A DNA stretch of 64,000 nucleotides, from assembly GCA_026391455.1 (NCBI GenBank), contig JAPLEH010000031.1:1-64000 (forward strand), written 5' to 3'. The stretch comes from Bacteroidota bacterium (GTDB taxonomy: Bacteria > Bacteroidota > Bacteroidia > Chitinophagales > Chitinophagaceae). Shown in pieces: positions 62,966 to 64,000 of this stretch (the first letter of the stretch is position 1; each line of letters starts with the position of its first letter). The notes beneath the pieces are model-generated. The model was not told where the DNA came from. It did no database searches and saw only the letters and a program-made list of their open reading frames with translations. A program made the position numbers and the translations under genes.

Positions 62966-63562
62966 TTATTCTGCTTCTGCCACCACTTCTTTTACTTCAG
63001 GTATCATCCGCTTCATCATTCCTTCAATACCGGCCTTTAATGTGATCATGGAAGAAGGGCAACCACTGCAGCTTCCCTGCATGGCCAGGCTTACGGTGCC
63101 TGCTTCATAGCTTTTAAACTGAATGGCACCGCCATCCATCTCTACGGCAGGCCGTACATAGTTATCCAGCAATTCCTTGATGCGCTTCACCACATCATCA
63201 TCGTCTGCACCCACTTCATTAGTGCTGGTTTGTTTTACCGCAGCCAGTTCTTCTTCATTAATTACCGCTTTTCCTTCCTCGAGGTATTCTTTTAAAAACT
63301 GACGAATGGAAGGGATCACATCCTGCCAGTCGGTCTCGGAGGTTTTGGTAAGCGTAACAAAATTGCTGGCAATGAACACAGCCTTAATAAAAGGGAAACC
63401 GAACAACTCAGTGGCCAGCGGCGAAGGCTTGGCGCTTTCTGCATCGGGAAAATCAATGCTCTTACCGGGATAAAGCAGCTTATTGGCCACAAATTTCATG
63501 GTCTCCGGATTGGGAGTCATCTCCGTATAAATGCTGATAATGGGGTTACCTGTTTTGATCAT
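62966..63562 (-). CDS. NifU-like (Nfu) iron-sulfur scaffold protein
   Basis: 198 residues. N-terminal Nfu_N domain: IYTEMTPNPETMKFVANKLL (about 10-29). The C-terminal NifU domain carries the cluster-binding motif CSGCPSSM (about 165-172), followed by LKAGIEGMMKRMIPEVKEV. It delivers Fe-S clusters to target proteins and would serve the cluster-rich ActB and similar enzymes. The acidic C-terminus is short. ATG at 63560-63562. Confidence 0.95.
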   Translation of the reverse strand: MIKTGNPIISIYTEMTPNPETMKFVANKLLYPGKSIDFPDAESAKPSPLATELFGFPFIKAVFIASNFVTLTKTSETDWQDVIPSIRQFLKEYLEEGKAVINEEELAAVKQTSTNEVGADDDDVVKRIKELLDNYVRPAVEMDGGAIQFKSYEAGTVSLAMQGSCSGCPSSMITLKAGIEGMMKRMIPEVKEVVAEAE

Positions 63563-63673
63563 ATCTCACTGTTTTTTGACACCAGCTTAGCGGGTAAGAC
63601 TGGAACGGCTGTAAAGTTAACAACTATTCCGGGCTGTTGTTTACGAAGGTGGGAAAGAGGCAGTGCAACGCTT

Positions 63674-64000
63674 CTACTCTTTGAATTTGCCGCTTTTTTT
63701 GCCATACCGCACCCCTGCATACACCAGCGCCAATATGCCTAAAATGATGGCCAGTAGCAGGTTCCGGCAGTTTTCATTGTGCCCCGTAAGCTGGGGATAA
63801 TAAAAAAGGAGAATCAGTGTAATGCCGATGAGCCAGATGAATTGGGTGGTATGCTCTTTTAATATCCAGCGTTTCCAGTTAAAATGCATACTGCGCAGTG
63901 TACGGCCCAAACCGCTGAGCCGGGGAAACCACCGGTTCACTTTGGAGCAGTACACATCAAAATCATTTCCGTATTTGCCCCGGAGAAAATGCTCTTCGGC
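63674..64000 (-). CDS. C-terminal part of an isoprenylcysteine/phospholipid methyltransferase-like membrane protein, cut by the right edge
   Basis: The frame is open to the edge, giving 108 residues; an internal GTG at 63953-63955 is not the true start. It begins AEEHFLRGKYGNDFDVYCSK and then VNRWFPRL, the 'EExFLxxxFGxxYxxYxxxVpRWiP' end signature of ICMT/NnrU-type methyltransferases. Two further hydrophobic helices follow (FIWLIGITLILLFYY and LLLAIILGILALVYAG), which is longer than the simple family. The missing N-terminal part would hold the first helices. Substrate unknown. Confidence 0.7.
   Translation of the reverse strand, partial: AEEHFLRGKYGNDFDVYCSKVNRWFPRLSGLGRTLRSMHFNWKRWILKEHTTQFIWLIGITLILLFYYPQLTGHNENCRNLLLAIILGILALVYAGVRYGKKSGKFKE

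Noticed and set aside
63674-63955. A complete 93-residue gene starting at 63955
   Set aside because: The frame continues to the window edge and the residues before the GTG belong to the family signature (EEHFLRGKYG), so the gene is truncated by the window.
1-64000. tRNA, rRNA or known riboswitch genes
   Set aside because: No cloverleaf, rRNA-like or riboswitch consensus stretches were noticed; a covariance-model scan could still find small ones.

Overview
The window looks like chromosomal DNA of a Bacteroidota bacterium, most likely Chitinophagaceae-like. The reasons are the alternative complex III plus caa3-type oxidase operon in the order typical of that phylum, type IX secretion (T9SS) sorting domains of both the CHU_C/type B and the type A kind, start codons without strong Shine-Dalgarno sequences, and dispersed intergenic repeats built on CCTGCCGGCAGG palindromes and TTCAAGAGG units. 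No rRNA, tRNA, CRISPR array or transposase gene was recognised.

Layout. (1) 1-570: an A/T-rich C-terminal fragment of an unknown gene at the left edge, then sequence without a convincing gene. (2) 571-10605, all minus strand: a hypothetical protein, a penicillin-acylase-family Ntn hydrolase, an HGSNAT-like membrane acyltransferase, an M19 dipeptidase directly behind a class-C-type serine hydrolase, a TMEM175-like channel, a carboxypeptidase-regulatory-domain protein, and PurN fused to a DUF6787-like membrane domain. (3) 10855-26347, plus strand: respiratory operon actABCDEF-coxBA-ctaB-(four-helix-bundle gene)-two subunit III genes-subunit IV, closed by a strong terminator. SCO and DUF420 assembly genes follow (26477-27865). 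The complex oxidises menaquinol and passes electrons through haems to the CuA/haem-copper oxidase; CtaB makes its haem and SCO/DUF420 probably help build it.

(4) 27988-38005: a compact accessory operon of the Ter (tellurium/stress) type. It encodes three TerD-family proteins, a HAD-like protein, a phosphoribosyltransferase, three TerY-type VWA proteins (one with a Cys-rich tail), a YggT-like membrane protein, a PP2C phosphatase with an extra N-terminal beta domain, a Ser/Thr-kinase-like protein with a zinc ribbon, and TerC. A diverged copy of the last ~90 bp of the DUF420 gene lies directly behind it (38200-38289). The island is thus flanked by two versions of the same gene end, which marks its boundaries and suggests how it arrived.

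(5) 38311-40170: PAP2-like, glucosaminidase and small secreted genes. (6) 40380-48608: a large T9SS type B surface protein, a seven-PAS histidine kinase with its NarL-type regulator, then an overlapping receiver/PAS pair. (7) 48908-54142: a di-haem peroxidase lipoprotein, HtpG, a small unknown gene and a secreted VWA protein. (8) 54308-61796: surface proteins: a YadA-head-like repeat protein, a T9SS type A protein and a secreted PHP-type phosphoesterase with a T9SS tail. (9) 61874-64000: an EamA transporter, an Nfu iron-sulfur protein, and a methyltransferase-like gene cut by the right edge.

All assignments come from reading motifs and translations; no database search was run.
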